This document shows, piece by piece, positions 50,089 through 59,242 of a stretch of DNA of 64,000 nucleotides (the stretch's first letter is position 1; every line of letters begins with the position of its first letter). A program made the position numbers and the translations under genes. This stretch comes from an uncultured Ectothiorhodospiraceae bacterium. GTDB lineage: Bacteria; Pseudomonadota; Gammaproteobacteria; UBA6429; Thiohalophilaceae. The notes beneath the pieces were generated by a model. That model was not told the origin of the DNA and ran no database searches. It saw only the letters and a program-made list of their open reading frames with translations. Location: contig CAMYOL010000007.1 in the NCBI GenBank assembly GCA_947260005.1, positions 175,574 to 239,573 on the forward strand, written 5' to 3'.

Positions 50089-50235
50089 AATTGTGAAAAT
50101 ACCCACAAAAATATATTAATATAATGAGTCTCTGTATATACCTGTAACATATCCAGTCTATTAGTTCAATGGCATTGCCAATCTTATTTGTTACAGCGAT
50201 TCAATCCCATACCGCAAATATCTATTTTCACAATT
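50089..50235. repeat. 13-bp inverted repeat with 121-bp spacing
   Basis: AATTGTGAAAATA at 50089-50101 is the exact reverse complement of TATTTTCACAATT at 50223-50235. Both lie in the gmd upstream region. They might be paired sites for a regulator acting by looping, or chance in AT-rich DNA, though 13 perfect bases is more than expected. Confidence 0.6.
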
Positions 50236-50287
50236 GTTATAATTGCCGCCACAACTTGCAATTAATGTCACCAGAATATTTCTCAAT

Positions 50288-50320
50288 AAAAAAATAAAAA
50301 ATGGGTGCCGAAGCACCCAC
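50288..50320 (-). terminator. Rho-independent terminator of amtB
   Basis: On the minus strand a 7-bp stem TGGGTGC/GCACCCA (plus-strand 50302-50308 and 50313-50319) with a TTCG tetraloop is followed by a T-rich run (TTTTTTATTTTTTT). It lies about 30 bp after the amtB stop codon. Confidence 0.9.
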
Positions 50321-50348
50321 TAAAATCTTACAAAAAGAAATAAATTAT

Positions 50349-51668
50349 TTATAAATTGTATCCGGTTTCATCGTGCATAGAATGATCAAGTCCTTCGGTC
50401 TCTTCTTCACTGCTCACGCGGACGCCAACCATAATGTCGACAAACTTAAGGATCAGCCAGCTAAGTACACCACACCATATAATAGTCACAATTACACCCA
50501 GCGCCTGTACGCTAAGTTGATCCATAATTGAAGAGGCAACACTGGTTTCACTGTCTTTCGGCTGATTAACACCACCTGCGGTAAAGGCAAAAACACCGAC
50601 TAGCATGGTACCTAAGATACCGCCAACCCCGTGCACCGGGAAGACATCCAGTGAATCATCGATTTTAAGTTTACGTTTGATGTATTGCGTCGAGAAATAA
50701 CAGATTACGCCCGCAGATAAGCCAATAATCATCGCACCCATCGGTCCGACATGTCCTGATGCCGGTGTAATGGTACCTAAACCCGCGACCATGCCCGTCA
50801 CAATACCCAACACACTTGGTTTACGATAGCGTATCCACTCCAACATCATCCAGGCCAATGAACCCATCGCCGCACTGATGTGAGTAACCAACATGGCACT
50901 GCCCGCATCACGGAAAAGATCATCGCCCATCACGATGGCACTACCGGCATTAAAGCCAAACCAACCGACCCATAACATACCGGCGCCAATAACCGTCATG
51001 GTTAAGTTATGCGGAGGCATTGCAGTTTCAGGAAAACCTTTGCGTCTCCCCATGTATACCGCGGCAACAAGCGCTGCGACACCCGCATTGATGTGTACGA
51101 CTGTCCCCCCGGCAAAATCGATTAGACCTTTTTTTAACAACCAGCCATTGTCTGACCAAACCCAGTAGCAAACCGGGACATAAACCAGGATTAACCATAT
51201 TGCGCTGAATAACATCATTGCTGAGAATTTCATACGTTCCGCAAAGGCACCCACAATCAGTGCCGGGGTAATAATGGCAAAGGTCATCTGAAACATTATC
51301 CAGACATTCTCCGGAATCTTTCCCAGGAATACAGAGTCGCGAGTGACTCCGCTCAAAAAGGCCTTGTCCAGATTGCCCCAGAATGAATGGTCACCATTCA
51401 ATGCCAGGCTGTAACCGACCGCAACCCAGATAATCGAGGCCATGCAGGTGATCGCAAAACACTGCATCAACACCGACAGCACGTTTTTAGATCGTACCAG
51501 GCCAGCGTAGAACAACGATAAGCCTGGAATGGTCATGAATAATACGAGCACCGTCGCAGTGAGCATCCAGGCGGTATAGCCAGAATCAAAGCTCGCAGCA
51601 GACGCGATGTTGGGCAAAAGCATAACCATGAGTAACAGGCTGAATCGCCCAAGCTGGTTGGTGGACAT
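50349..51668 (-). CDS. amtB: AmtB ammonium transporter
   Basis: 439 residues with a cleavable signal peptide (ending NIASAASF), eleven predicted membrane helices, the paired pore histidines in VVHINAGVAALVAA and VFPVHGVGGILGT, and the C-terminal cytosolic tail. It conducts ammonium and is normally gated by GlnK. No glnK lies upstream, where it usually is; mazG occupies that place after a 250-bp gap. A good AGGAGAGG ribosome-binding site precedes the start. Confidence 0.96.
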   Translation of the reverse strand: MSTNQLGRFSLLLMVMLLPNIASAASFDSGYTAWMLTATVLVLFMTIPGLSLFYAGLVRSKNVLSVLMQCFAITCMASIIWVAVGYSLALNGDHSFWGNLDKAFLSGVTRDSVFLGKIPENVWIMFQMTFAIITPALIVGAFAERMKFSAMMLFSAIWLILVYVPVCYWVWSDNGWLLKKGLIDFAGGTVVHINAGVAALVAAVYMGRRKGFPETAMPPHNLTMTVIGAGMLWVGWFGFNAGSAIVMGDDLFRDAGSAMLVTHISAAMGSLAWMMLEWIRYRKPSVLGIVTGMVAGLGTITPASGHVGPMGAMIIGLSAGVICYFSTQYIKRKLKIDDSLDVFPVHGVGGILGTMLVGVFAFTAGGVNQPKDSETSVASSIMDQLSVQALGVIVTIIWCGVLSWLILKFVDIMVGVRVSSEEETEGLDHSMHDETGYNL

Positions 51669-51733
51669 AACACCTCTCCTTATAATTTTTCTGATGATTT
51701 CTTATAATTAATTTTTGACGATGTTATACCACC

Positions 51734-51748
51734 GCAAAACTTGATGCA
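51734..51748 (-). promoter_or_regulatory. Possible sigma-54 promoter of amtB
   Basis: On the minus strand TGCATCAAGTTTTGC resembles TGGCAC-N5-TTGC: the -12 TTGC is perfect, but the -24 element has GC in place of GG. It would give a leader of about 54 bases. amtB is a classic NtrC/sigma-54 target, and rpoN is encoded in this window. Weak match, so tentative. Confidence 0.3.
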
Positions 51749-51841
51749 GGCCTTTTTCAATATAATTTGTACTTAAACAGTGCGTTATTCGCTCTATGCT
51801 TGCGAGCAACCACAATCAATGATTTACAGCGTTTTATTTCA

Positions 51842-51864
51842 GTGCAACATGAAGTTTGCTGCAC
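51842..51864. promoter_or_regulatory. Imperfect palindrome upstream of amtB, possible NtrC-type site
   Basis: GTGCAACA and TGCTGCAC (7 of 8 complementary) flank seven bases. Arms containing GTGCA/TGCAC recall NtrC sites, but the spacing is larger than the usual 17-bp site. It lies about 120 bp upstream of the possible -24/-12 element, a normal enhancer distance. A second small palindrome, TTGCGAGCAA, lies at about 51800. Confidence 0.3.
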
Positions 51865-51921
51865 GCTATGGGTGCTATATATTAACTTTGTAGAGACTAA
51901 GCTGTTTCCGGTGTTGATATA

Positions 51922-52725
51922 TTACCCCTTTGGCTGACTCGTTTCTTTTTTTGCCAGCTGCCATAAGGCCTCCCATCGAGATTCGGATAACTCGTCGATT
52001 TGCTCTCCTGCTTTAGTGGCAATGGACTCCATCACTCGAAAGCGCTGCTCAAATTTTTTGTTTGCCAACCGTAAGGCCTGCTCAGGGTCAACATCCGCAT
52101 GCCGACTGAGGTTTACACAGGTAAATAACAAATCACCCAACTCTTCACTACGCGCCTGATCATCATCCCAGGACGCTCGACATTCATTCGCCTCTTCTTC
52201 GAGCTTGGCGAACACACCTTGTGCAGAAGGCCAGTCAAACCCAACGCGTGCGGCTCTGGATTGTAATTTTCGAGCCAGACTCAACGCAGGCAAGCCTTTT
52301 ACCACACCATCAAGTTGGCTCTGAATTTGGCCCGGAGTCTGGTTTGTTTTGTCCGTTCGTTCTTGCGCCTTGGTTTGCTCCCAATGTGCAGTTTGTTGCT
52401 CGGCATTATCAAATTTCATATCAGCAAACACGTGAGGATGGCGACGTATTAATTTGTCCGATATCGCCGCGACTACATCAATAAATTCAAACCGTGATTC
52501 TTCTTTTGCAAGCTGGGCATAAAAGACAATTTGAAATAACAAATCACCCAGTTCATCCCGTAATGCATCAAAATCGCCATTCTCTATCGTGTCGGCAACC
52601 TCATAGGCCTCTTCAAGTGTATGAGGCACGATGGATTGATAAGTCTGTTTTTGATCCCAGGGGCAGCCTTTGTCCGGATCTCTAAGTCGGGACATAATAT
52701 CCAGTAATTGTTGTATATCACTCAT
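51922..52725 (-). CDS. mazG: MazG, nucleoside triphosphate pyrophosphohydrolase
   Basis: 267 residues from the ATG at 52725 (a GTG one codon upstream is also in frame). Two MazG domains: CPWDQKQTYQSIVPHTLEEAYEV and DELGDLLFQIVFY in the first, EELGDLLFTCVNLSRH in the second. It hydrolyses all NTPs and dNTPs and, in E. coli, lowers ppGpp-related effects. Divergent from trmH. Confidence 0.95.
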   Translation of the reverse strand: MSDIQQLLDIMSRLRDPDKGCPWDQKQTYQSIVPHTLEEAYEVADTIENGDFDALRDELGDLLFQIVFYAQLAKEESRFEFIDVVAAISDKLIRRHPHVFADMKFDNAEQQTAHWEQTKAQERTDKTNQTPGQIQSQLDGVVKGLPALSLARKLQSRAARVGFDWPSAQGVFAKLEEEANECRASWDDDQARSEELGDLLFTCVNLSRHADVDPEQALRLANKKFEQRFRVMESIATKAGEQIDELSESRWEALWQLAKKETSQPKG

Positions 52726-52814
52726 CACTTTTCCCTAAATTAAAATGCATAGTTCGAACCAGGCACGTACAATAACACGCTTAATCTGCTGCTGTACTCC
52801 ACTTACAGAAAATT

Positions 52815-53501
52815 ATGACACCTGAACGTTTTAGAAAATTGACTACCGTACTACAACGTCGCCAGCTGGATCTCAGTGTGGTGATGGATAAAGTACACAA
52901 GGGCCACAATCTGTCCGCCGTGATTCGTACTTGTGACGCCGTTGGTGTACATAATGTACATGCCGTTACCCCGGACGCAGGCGTTCGCACCTCAAAAGAT
53001 ATTACCTCCGGTTCAGGTAAGTGGATCAATCTTCATCGTCATGACAACATTACCAGTGCCGTTGCAGCGGTAAAACAACAGAATATGCGAGTTTATGCGG
53101 CACACCTGTCAGATAGTGCTCGAGATTTCAGAGAAATTGACTTTACTCAACCCAGCGCCATTATGTTGGGAACAGAACTGTTCGGCGTCAGTGACGATGG
53201 CCTGGACCTTGCCGATGAACACATTGTTATTCCAATGTTAGGTATGATCGATTCATTGAATGTTTCAGTTGCAGCCGCGCTCATCTTATTTGAAGCCCAG
53301 CGACAACGCTTAGCAGCGGGTATTTATGATAAACAACAGCTGACAAAATCAGACTTTAATAACACTTTATTTAAATGGTCACATCCAAAGCTCGCAGAAT
53401 TTTATACTCGGAAAGGTTTAGATTACCCGGCCCTTGATGAGGATGGTGAAGTTATTGAAAGTGAAGCGCATAGTAACGCCAGACTCAAAGGCTCATATTA
53501 A
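52815..53501 (+). CDS. trmH: TrmH, tRNA (guanosine-18-2'-O)-methyltransferase
   Basis: 228 residues, SPOUT family with the TrmH-specific opening MTPERFRKLTTVLQRRQLDL, NLSAVIRTCDAVGVHNVHAV, and the knot motifs GTELFGVSDDGLDLAD and IPMLGMIDSLNVSVAAALIL. It methylates G18 of tRNAs. Its 3' end overlaps that of pdxB by 17 bp, tail to tail. Confidence 0.95.
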   Translation: MTPERFRKLTTVLQRRQLDLSVVMDKVHKGHNLSAVIRTCDAVGVHNVHAVTPDAGVRTSKDITSGSGKWINLHRHDNITSAVAAVKQQNMRVYAAHLSDSARDFREIDFTQPSAIMLGTELFGVSDDGLDLADEHIVIPMLGMIDSLNVSVAAALILFEAQRQRLAAGIYDKQQLTKSDFNNTLFKWSHPKLAEFYTRKGLDYPALDEDGEVIESEAHSNARLKGSY

Positions 53502-54648
53502 AACCTAATTTCGCCAACAGCGTGATCTCTTTTGCTGATATTGAATCACTCGACACCTTATAAAAACTAAATTCTCGACGTTTAGGATAATTCTTTCGCA
53601 ACAAATCAAATTGAACTGATCGTAGTTCAGTATCTAACGACATGGTCTCAATTAACTTTTGACTGTCCGCTTCAATCGAGTAGGCCCCATTAAGCAACGA
53701 CCATAAACCTTGTACGTCGTCTATGGCATCGGCAGAATATTGCAGGATATTATTTTTTTCGTTATCGACTAAAACCGCCGCTGTATCCCAGCCTGGTTTG
53801 GTATTTAACTGCTTACATGCCGCCCGATAGATCATTTCCGTACCACGACATTTTCCATCAAACGAATAACCGGCGATATGGGGGGTCGAGATATTTGCTT
53901 TTGATACCAGGGTAGTATTGATTTCAGGTTCATTTTGCCAGACATCCAGAATCAAATTAATTTTTTTTGTTTCAAGTTGTTTTAATAATGCGGTTTCATC
54001 AACGGCACCACCACGCGATGTATTTATAAATAAACTATCCGTGGTTAATGCTGAAAAAAAATCAGAATCGAACATTCGCTTTGTTGGGTAATCACCTTCC
54101 GTCGTTAACGGCACGTGGGCAGTAATGACATTACAGGATTTTATTTTCTGCCAGTCTACATATTCCACATCGTCGTGTATTAAGGCCCTGGGTGGATCAT
54201 AGATAAAAGTCTTAATTCCTAATGCAGTTAATTTTTGTACGACACGGGATCCAACATTTCCATAACCCACAACACCAATTTTTAGCTCAGACAATGCTAA
54301 ATTATTCTGGCGTGCATGATTCAGCAAACCACACAGTACATACTCAGAGGCAGAAGTTGCATTACATCCAGGCGCATTTGCGAAAGGAATATTTCGGGAC
54401 GCCAGATAATCCAGATCAATATGATCGGTACCGATGGTAGCCGAGCCGACAAACTTAATTTTGCTACCCGCCAATAGTGACCCGTTGACTTTGGTCACCG
54501 AACGAACCATTAATACTTCGGCATCGGTGAGCTGCTGATTCTCTAGTTGGCGTCCATCAAACAAAACCACTTCTGCATCAGGTGACAGTGTTGAGAAGGC
54601 CTCGGTAGCAAAAGGAATATTCTGATCCGCAAATATTTTCATGTTCAT
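53485..54648 (-). CDS. pdxB: PdxB, erythronate-4-phosphate dehydrogenase
   Basis: 387 residues of the D-2-hydroxyacid dehydrogenase family with NAD motif GVVGYGNVGSRV and catalytic residues in NTSRGGAVDETAL (Arg), DVWQNEPEI (Glu) and TPHIAGYSFDGK (His), plus the PdxB-specific C-terminal domain. It acts in the DXP-dependent vitamin B6 pathway, which is typical of gammaproteobacteria. ATGs at 54648 and 54642 are both possible. Confidence 0.94.
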   Translation of the reverse strand: MNMKIFADQNIPFATEAFSTLSPDAEVVLFDGRQLENQQLTDAEVLMVRSVTKVNGSLLAGSKIKFVGSATIGTDHIDLDYLASRNIPFANAPGCNATSASEYVLCGLLNHARQNNLALSELKIGVVGYGNVGSRVVQKLTALGIKTFIYDPPRALIHDDVEYVDWQKIKSCNVITAHVPLTTEGDYPTKRMFDSDFFSALTTDSLFINTSRGGAVDETALLKQLETKKINLILDVWQNEPEINTTLVSKANISTPHIAGYSFDGKCRGTEMIYRAACKQLNTKPGWDTAAVLVDNEKNNILQYSADAIDDVQGLWSLLNGAYSIEADSQKLIETMSLDTELRSVQFDLLRKNYPKRREFSFYKVSSDSISAKEITLLAKLGFNMSL

Positions 54649-54790
54649 TTGGTAAAATAGTAAACAGCGGGGAATCTACCATGCTTGAATACGATAAGGA
54701 AATATTTGCTTAATAATCCAGGTAAAAACTTTCTAGCCTGGAATGATTATAGTTTAGATTGAACTTTGCACGGCATATCGATGACAGGGA

Positions 54791-55687
54791 TTAATATGGA
54801 CGATAACTGCGCGGTAAAATGGATTCCAACGCCTCACTGAATAAATTTCCAGCGTCATGGAATATTTCATCCATAACGGACGGATCAAGATTCGTCGTTT
54901 GCCAGGCGTAATCGGAAATTTCTCCCGTTTCACCATATAATTCTAATCCATTTTCTGCAATCAAGGTCATACCATTGGCGATGTGAATCAAACACACATC
55001 CATTATCGCCTCATCGGCTTCACTCGGTTGGTGATGATGGCGAACCGCCTCTTCCAGCGTCTTAGGCATTTGCCACACCTTTAATAATTCTCCGCCGACA
55101 TCGGTATGGTCGAAACCAAATACTTCGCGTTCGATCTCATAATCAGGTCTGTCTTCGGCCTTGCAGCGTTCGACAACGATTGCCATTTCATTCGGCATAC
55201 GGTGGCACAAAATGAGTTTGCCGATATCATGCAACATGCCTGCAACAAATAGACGTTCGCTGTGTAATACATGACAACGTTCAGCAAGCAATTGTGCAAC
55301 CACACCACAGTAGACACTGTGTCGCCAAAACTTGACCATATTCAGAATTTCATTAGGAATTTTTGAAAAGGCTTCGACCGCAGATGCCGCCAAAACCAAA
55401 CCACGCAATTCACGCAAGCCAATCACCGTGACCGCTCTTGAAACGGTCTCAATGCGTGAAGGAAAACCATAAAATGCACTGTTGACGATTTTTAATAATC
55501 GCGCGGTCAAACCAGTATCTTGCACAATCACTTTACCAATATCACTGGCATTTACCCGCACGTCTTCGAGCATTTCATTGACACGAATACACACCTCCGG
55601 CAAAGATACTAAACGAACCACTCCAGAGACTAAATCATAAGGTGTGGTTTTTACTTTCTTTGTCGTTTTGTTGCGGACTGACTGCAT
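54791..55687 (-). CDS. HDOD-domain signalling protein
   Basis: 298 residues from the ATG at 55687; an in-frame GTG at 55702 would add five. An HDOD domain covers most of the protein, with LPEVCIRVNEMLEDVRVNAS, TGLTARLLKIVNSAFYGFPS, FVAGMLHDIGKLILCHRMP (the HD pair) and EEAVRHHHQPSEAD. HDOD proteins are non-enzymatic or weakly characterised partners in stress and c-di-GMP-linked signalling. It lies next to an LRV protein and a REC-GGDEF regulator. Confidence 0.9.
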   Translation of the reverse strand: MQSVRNKTTKKVKTTPYDLVSGVVRLVSLPEVCIRVNEMLEDVRVNASDIGKVIVQDTGLTARLLKIVNSAFYGFPSRIETVSRAVTVIGLRELRGLVLAASAVEAFSKIPNEILNMVKFWRHSVYCGVVAQLLAERCHVLHSERLFVAGMLHDIGKLILCHRMPNEMAIVVERCKAEDRPDYEIEREVFGFDHTDVGGELLKVWQMPKTLEEAVRHHHQPSEADEAIMDVCLIHIANGMTLIAENGLELYGETGEISDYAWQTTNLDPSVMDEIFHDAGNLFSEALESILPRSYRPY

Positions 55688-55834
55688 GCGATTGATTCTC
55701 ACTTAACGCTATAATTAATATGGCTAAATAAATGTCCAGGCTGATTTATATAACGACAAATCAGTGTAGTTGCTTTAGAAGAGATCAGGCTTGCTGACTT
55801 GTTTATCTCATAAAAACGTCTGAATCAAATATGA

Positions 55835-56368
55835 TTATTTATCCATCATTTCGTCGCTAAGTCGTTGTAAACCAACGTGTGCAGCCTGGGCAACCTCAGG
55901 TTGCGAGTCCTTACTGAGGACTTCAAGTGTCTGTTTACTGGTATTAAGATTTTTGGCTACTTCAAAACGAATATCTGGATTCTTATCTGCGGATAAAACC
56001 GCCAGAGTGGCGCTGGGTACATATTCAAAGCGGGCCACGACACTGCGAACCTGCAAATCGGCATCGTTAGCCAGTTTTAAAAACGTCTTGTCGGCCGTTG
56101 CCAGATTAGTCGCAACCGCTATCCTGACCTGGGGATGTTTATCGCTCGCCAACACATCGAGCAATTCAATTGGAGACTTACGATTTCTGGCCAGGTATTG
56201 ACGGACCCGCCAGTCAGGATCCTTGCTAAGTTGCCACAACTGCTCAACCGGTGTTTGAGGATGACCGGCCTGACGTCGTCGCTGATCTTCAGACTCACTG
56301 GCATAGGAATTTGATAACAGGGTCACAAAACACAACATGAATACTATTTGAACACTATTTTTAATCAC
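55835..56368 (-). CDS. Exported leucine-rich-repeat-variant (LRV) protein
   Basis: About 177 residues from the GTG at 56368, chosen because AGAGG lies at the right distance and the protein then starts with a proper signal peptide (MIKNSVQIVFMLCFVTLLSNSYA). A frame open to 56404 would nearly touch the divergent gene. The mature part has four or five repeats of about 24 residues such as DPDWRVRQYLARNRKSPIEL and KHPQVRIAVATNLATADKTF (VR..VA.N..T...L..L..D), the LRV/HEAT-like pattern, which forms a solenoid for protein binding. Probably periplasmic. The partner is unknown. Confidence 0.8.
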   Translation of the reverse strand: MIKNSVQIVFMLCFVTLLSNSYASESEDQRRRQAGHPQTPVEQLWQLSKDPDWRVRQYLARNRKSPIELLDVLASDKHPQVRIAVATNLATADKTFLKLANDADLQVRSVVARFEYVPSATLAVLSADKNPDIRFEVAKNLNTSKQTLEVLSKDSQPEVAQAAHVGLQRLSDEMMDK

Positions 56369-56405
56369 AAAACCAACCTCTTTATCTATAATCTGGCAAC
56401 CCAAA

Positions 56406-57602
56406 ATGACAAATCTGACCGATGCGCTATTATTTAGAAATCAAACAATAAAAACAAACCTAAGCGTGCCAGATAAACCTATTCAACCCCGAATACTTGC
56501 CGTCGATGACTCTCGAGTCATGCGACTGGCTATGCGCAAAATTCTTGGCAAAGAATATGATGTCATCGAAGCCGAGCACGGTGAAGACGCCTGGACCCTG
56601 TTAATCAATGACAGCGCAATCCAGGTTTTGTTCACTGATCTGTCCATGCCTTATCTGGATGGCTATGCCCTGTTAGACCGAATGCGGGCAAGTGATGATC
56701 CACATTTACAAAATATGCCAGTCATTATTATCACCGGTAAAGAGGATGATGATGAAGCCAAGCAGCAGGCCCTGGATCACGGTGCCAGTGATTTTATTAG
56801 CAAACCATTTGAATCAATCCAGTTGCTGGCTCGAGCCAAGGCCCATGTCAGCTTCCAACAAACGACGACAAAACTAACCAGTACACAGGAAAAACTGGAA
56901 CGACAGGCCGCGGTTGATGAAGTTACCGGGTTAGCAGGACAACGTTATTTCTGTAAGGCGTCGGAAGAAAACCTCGCATATGCCAGCCGCCATGGCGGGC
57001 AATATATCCTGGTGCGCATGGATCTGGACAATTTTGACCACATCTTTATTAAAAATGGTAAAAAAGCGGCTGATGCAATCTTAAAAACCATTGGCACGCA
57101 ATTGCTCGGTATCGTTCGTAAAGAAGATATGCTTGCCCGGGTCGGTCTGGCGAAGTTCGCGATGTTATTACGTGACACACCGATGTCAAAAGCAAAGCAA
57201 ATGGCAAAACGAATCGCACATGAAGTTTCTAATTTGCGTTTTAAATTAAACGGCGATGCGGAAGTTAAAATCGAACTCAGCTTTGGGATCTATGAGCCCG
57301 ATATTTCCAAAGAATCCAATTTTGCTCTACAACTGGTTGCCGTGGAAGAGTATCTACAACAAGCAGCAGAACAGGATGGTAACCACTATGTAGCTTATTC
57401 TGCCGTTGCCGAGGCGGGAGAAGAACAAACTAATTTAGAAACTGCACTTAGTCACATCAAACTCAACGAATCCGAGATCCTTGAAAATCAGATTCACGGA
57501 TTAGCCAAACGCCTTTTTCCTTTACTTGAATTTATCGCCAAACATTTCGGTGAAGAGGCTATCGAGTTAGTCAATAAATTAAAAAACAAAATTCTCTCTT
57601 AA
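56406..57602 (+). CDS. Response regulator with degenerate GGDEF domain
   Basis: 398 residues: a receiver domain (about 28-150) with D34/D35, phosphorylated D78 in LFTDLSMPYLDG and K133 in SKPF, a short linker, and a GGDEF-fold domain (about 168-325). In place of GGDEF the sequence reads RVGLAKFAML (245-254), so diguanylate cyclase activity should be lost. The C-terminal 70 residues form a helical tail. Divergently transcribed from the exported LRV gene, with only about 37 bp between starts. Sensor kinase unknown. The start ATG at 56406 has a poor ribosome-binding site. Confidence 0.88.
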   Translation: MTNLTDALLFRNQTIKTNLSVPDKPIQPRILAVDDSRVMRLAMRKILGKEYDVIEAEHGEDAWTLLINDSAIQVLFTDLSMPYLDGYALLDRMRASDDPHLQNMPVIIITGKEDDDEAKQQALDHGASDFISKPFESIQLLARAKAHVSFQQTTTKLTSTQEKLERQAAVDEVTGLAGQRYFCKASEENLAYASRHGGQYILVRMDLDNFDHIFIKNGKKAADAILKTIGTQLLGIVRKEDMLARVGLAKFAMLLRDTPMSKAKQMAKRIAHEVSNLRFKLNGDAEVKIELSFGIYEPDISKESNFALQLVAVEEYLQQAAEQDGNHYVAYSAVAEAGEEQTNLETALSHIKLNESEILENQIHGLAKRLFPLLEFIAKHFGEEAIELVNKLKNKILS

Positions 57603-58105
57603 TCTGCTAGCCACAAACGAAAACGAAGCCCCCAGGGAGTGGTATAGCCTACTTCGCTCGCAACGATCTCGTTTTGACTATTTACGACAAAACTAGCTGG
57701 TACACCCGCAACACCATAACGTTGCACCCATGTCCCATCGATATCATTGATTACTTTAAAATCCAGATCATGTTCCTGCAAATAGGCTTTCACTTCATCA
57801 TCACTACCTGACTGCATCGCAATTGTCATGACATGGTAATCTTTACTCAAGGCATCAATACTATCTTGTTCCAACTTACAGATTCCACACCAACTTGCCC
57901 AAAAGTGGACGAGTACGGGTTTAGCTTCAGAAGCATGTAAACTAAAGGCCTGCTGTTCAATCGTGGTCGCCTGAATATCCGGTGCCTGGCCAGAGATCAT
58001 ATTGCGCTGCATATAGCCCCGTAAGGCCAGATAAAGCACAATAAAAAATAAAATTTCGAGCGTCCACTTAACCCAGCGCTTTTTAAAAAGTGTTTTAATA
58101 TTCAT
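57599..58105 (-). CDS. Membrane-anchored TlpA-like thioredoxin
   Basis: 168 residues: an N-terminal membrane helix (LEILFFIVLYLALRGYM) and a periplasmic thioredoxin domain with WCGIC (C73, C76). It would reduce or oxidise periplasmic thiols; the WCxxC with GI between the cysteines and the anchor are typical of TlpA/ResA/ScsD-like proteins. Its stop overlaps the response-regulator gene on the other strand by 4 bp. Confidence 0.9.
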   Translation of the reverse strand: MNIKTLFKKRWVKWTLEILFFIVLYLALRGYMQRNMISGQAPDIQATTIEQQAFSLHASEAKPVLVHFWASWCGICKLEQDSIDALSKDYHVMTIAMQSGSDDEVKAYLQEHDLDFKVINDIDGTWVQRYGVAGVPASFVVNSQNEIVASEVGYTTPWGLRFRLWLAD

Positions 58106-58147
58106 GATGCTTAGTTTGTTAAAGTAATTAAAAGTTTCATACTTGAC

Positions 58148-59242
58148 TTATTTTTTGTATGAAATTCTATAGATCACGCCTGCCCTATCATCGGAAATTA
58201 ACAATGAACCATCCGGTAAAGCTTTGATGTCGGTTGGCCTGCCCCATGCCGATTGGCCTTGCAACCAGCCTGTAGCAAAACTCTCATACGCAATCGCCCG
58301 ATTGTCTTTTAACTTAACCAGGGAAATTCGATAACCGGATTTTTTACTCCGGTTCCAGGAACCGTGTTCGGCAATAAACACTTGTCCATTATAAGCTTCC
58401 GGAAACATCGAACCTGAATAGCTATGCACTCCAAGTGATGCAACGTGTGCCCCTAAGTTTTGCACAGGAGAACTATAATCAGAACAAGATTTACCGTCAC
58501 CAAATTCCGGATCTAATACCGATTTACCATGGCAATAAGGGTATCCAAAATGTTGCCCCGTGTTAGTAACTCTATTCAATTCATCCGGTGGCATGTCATC
58601 CCCCATCATGTCGCGTCCATTATCGGTAAACCAAAGTTGCTTGGTGACAGGATGCCAGGTAAATCCAACACTGTTGCGTACACCATGGGCGACAACTTCA
58701 AAGCCACTTCCATCCAGGTTTAAACGGGCAATCTTTGCATAATCATCTTCATCACAAATATTATATGGGGCACCAATGGAGATATAAAGTTTATTATCCG
58801 GCCCGAGATTTAAATACCGCCAGCCATGATGAGCTTCAGTTGGTAATTCGTTATAAACAAGTTTAGCTTTTGGAGGGTTTGAAATTTTAGAGTCAATGTT
58901 TTCAAACTTAATGATACGATGCATCTCAGCAACATATAAATCACCCTGATGATAAACAAGACCATTTGGCATATTTAAATCACTGGCGATGATATACATT
59001 TGTTCAGCCTGATAATCACCATTTTTATCTATCAGTGCATACACATTACCTTCACTGCGCGTGCCAACATATAAGGTATCTTTACCATTCCAGGCCATGG
59101 AACGGGCGTTGGGAACCTGCTGGGCAAAAGTGGTAATAGAAAACCCGGCAGGCAGCTGTATGCCCTTTAAGGGAAGTTCTTCAGAATAAATATAAGGTGA
59201 ACAAAAGCAGGCGACAATTAACAGAAAAGTGTGCGATCTCAC
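58148..59242 (-). CDS. Secreted PQQ-type sugar dehydrogenase homologue (GSDH/sorbosone dehydrogenase-like)
   Basis: 364 residues with a signal peptide ([15 protein letters not shown]) and a six-bladed propeller: [72 protein letters not shown]. These match the glucose/sorbosone dehydrogenase family, soluble periplasmic enzymes; whether it binds PQQ is not provable by eye. The GTG start overlaps the fabB stop (GTGA), so it is translationally coupled to fatty-acid genes. Confidence 0.88.
   Translation of the reverse strand: MRSHTFLLIVACFCSPYIYSEELPLKGIQLPAGFSITTFAQQVPNARSMAWNGKDTLYVGTRSEGNVYALIDKNGDYQAEQMYIIASDLNMPNGLVYHQGDLYVAEMHRIIKFENIDSKISNPPKAKLVYNELPTEAHHGWRYLNLGPDNKLYISIGAPYNICDEDDYAKIARLNLDGSGFEVVAHGVRNSVGFTWHPVTKQLWFTDNGRDMMGDDMPPDELNRVTNTGQHFGYPYCHGKSVLDPEFGDGKSCSDYSSPVQNLGAHVASLGVHSYSGSMFPEAYNGQVFIAEHGSWNRSKKSGYRISLVKLKDNRAIAYESFATGWLQGQSAWGRPTDIKALPDGSLLISDDRAGVIYRISYKK

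Larger units (their letters stand above)
50009..50348. other. AT-rich spacer between gmd and amtB
   Basis: 340 bp without a gene. It contains the amtB terminator (50288-50320), a 13-bp inverted repeat (50089-50101 and 50223-50235), a small palindrome CAATT-GTTAT-AATTG at 50231-50245, and presumably the gmd promoter, which I could not pin down. Confidence 0.7.

Noticed and set aside
54649-54790. Possible small RNA or tRNA in the pdxB-HDOD spacer
   Set aside because: No cloverleaf, no conserved T-loop GTTCRANYC and no hairpin with T-run could be seen.
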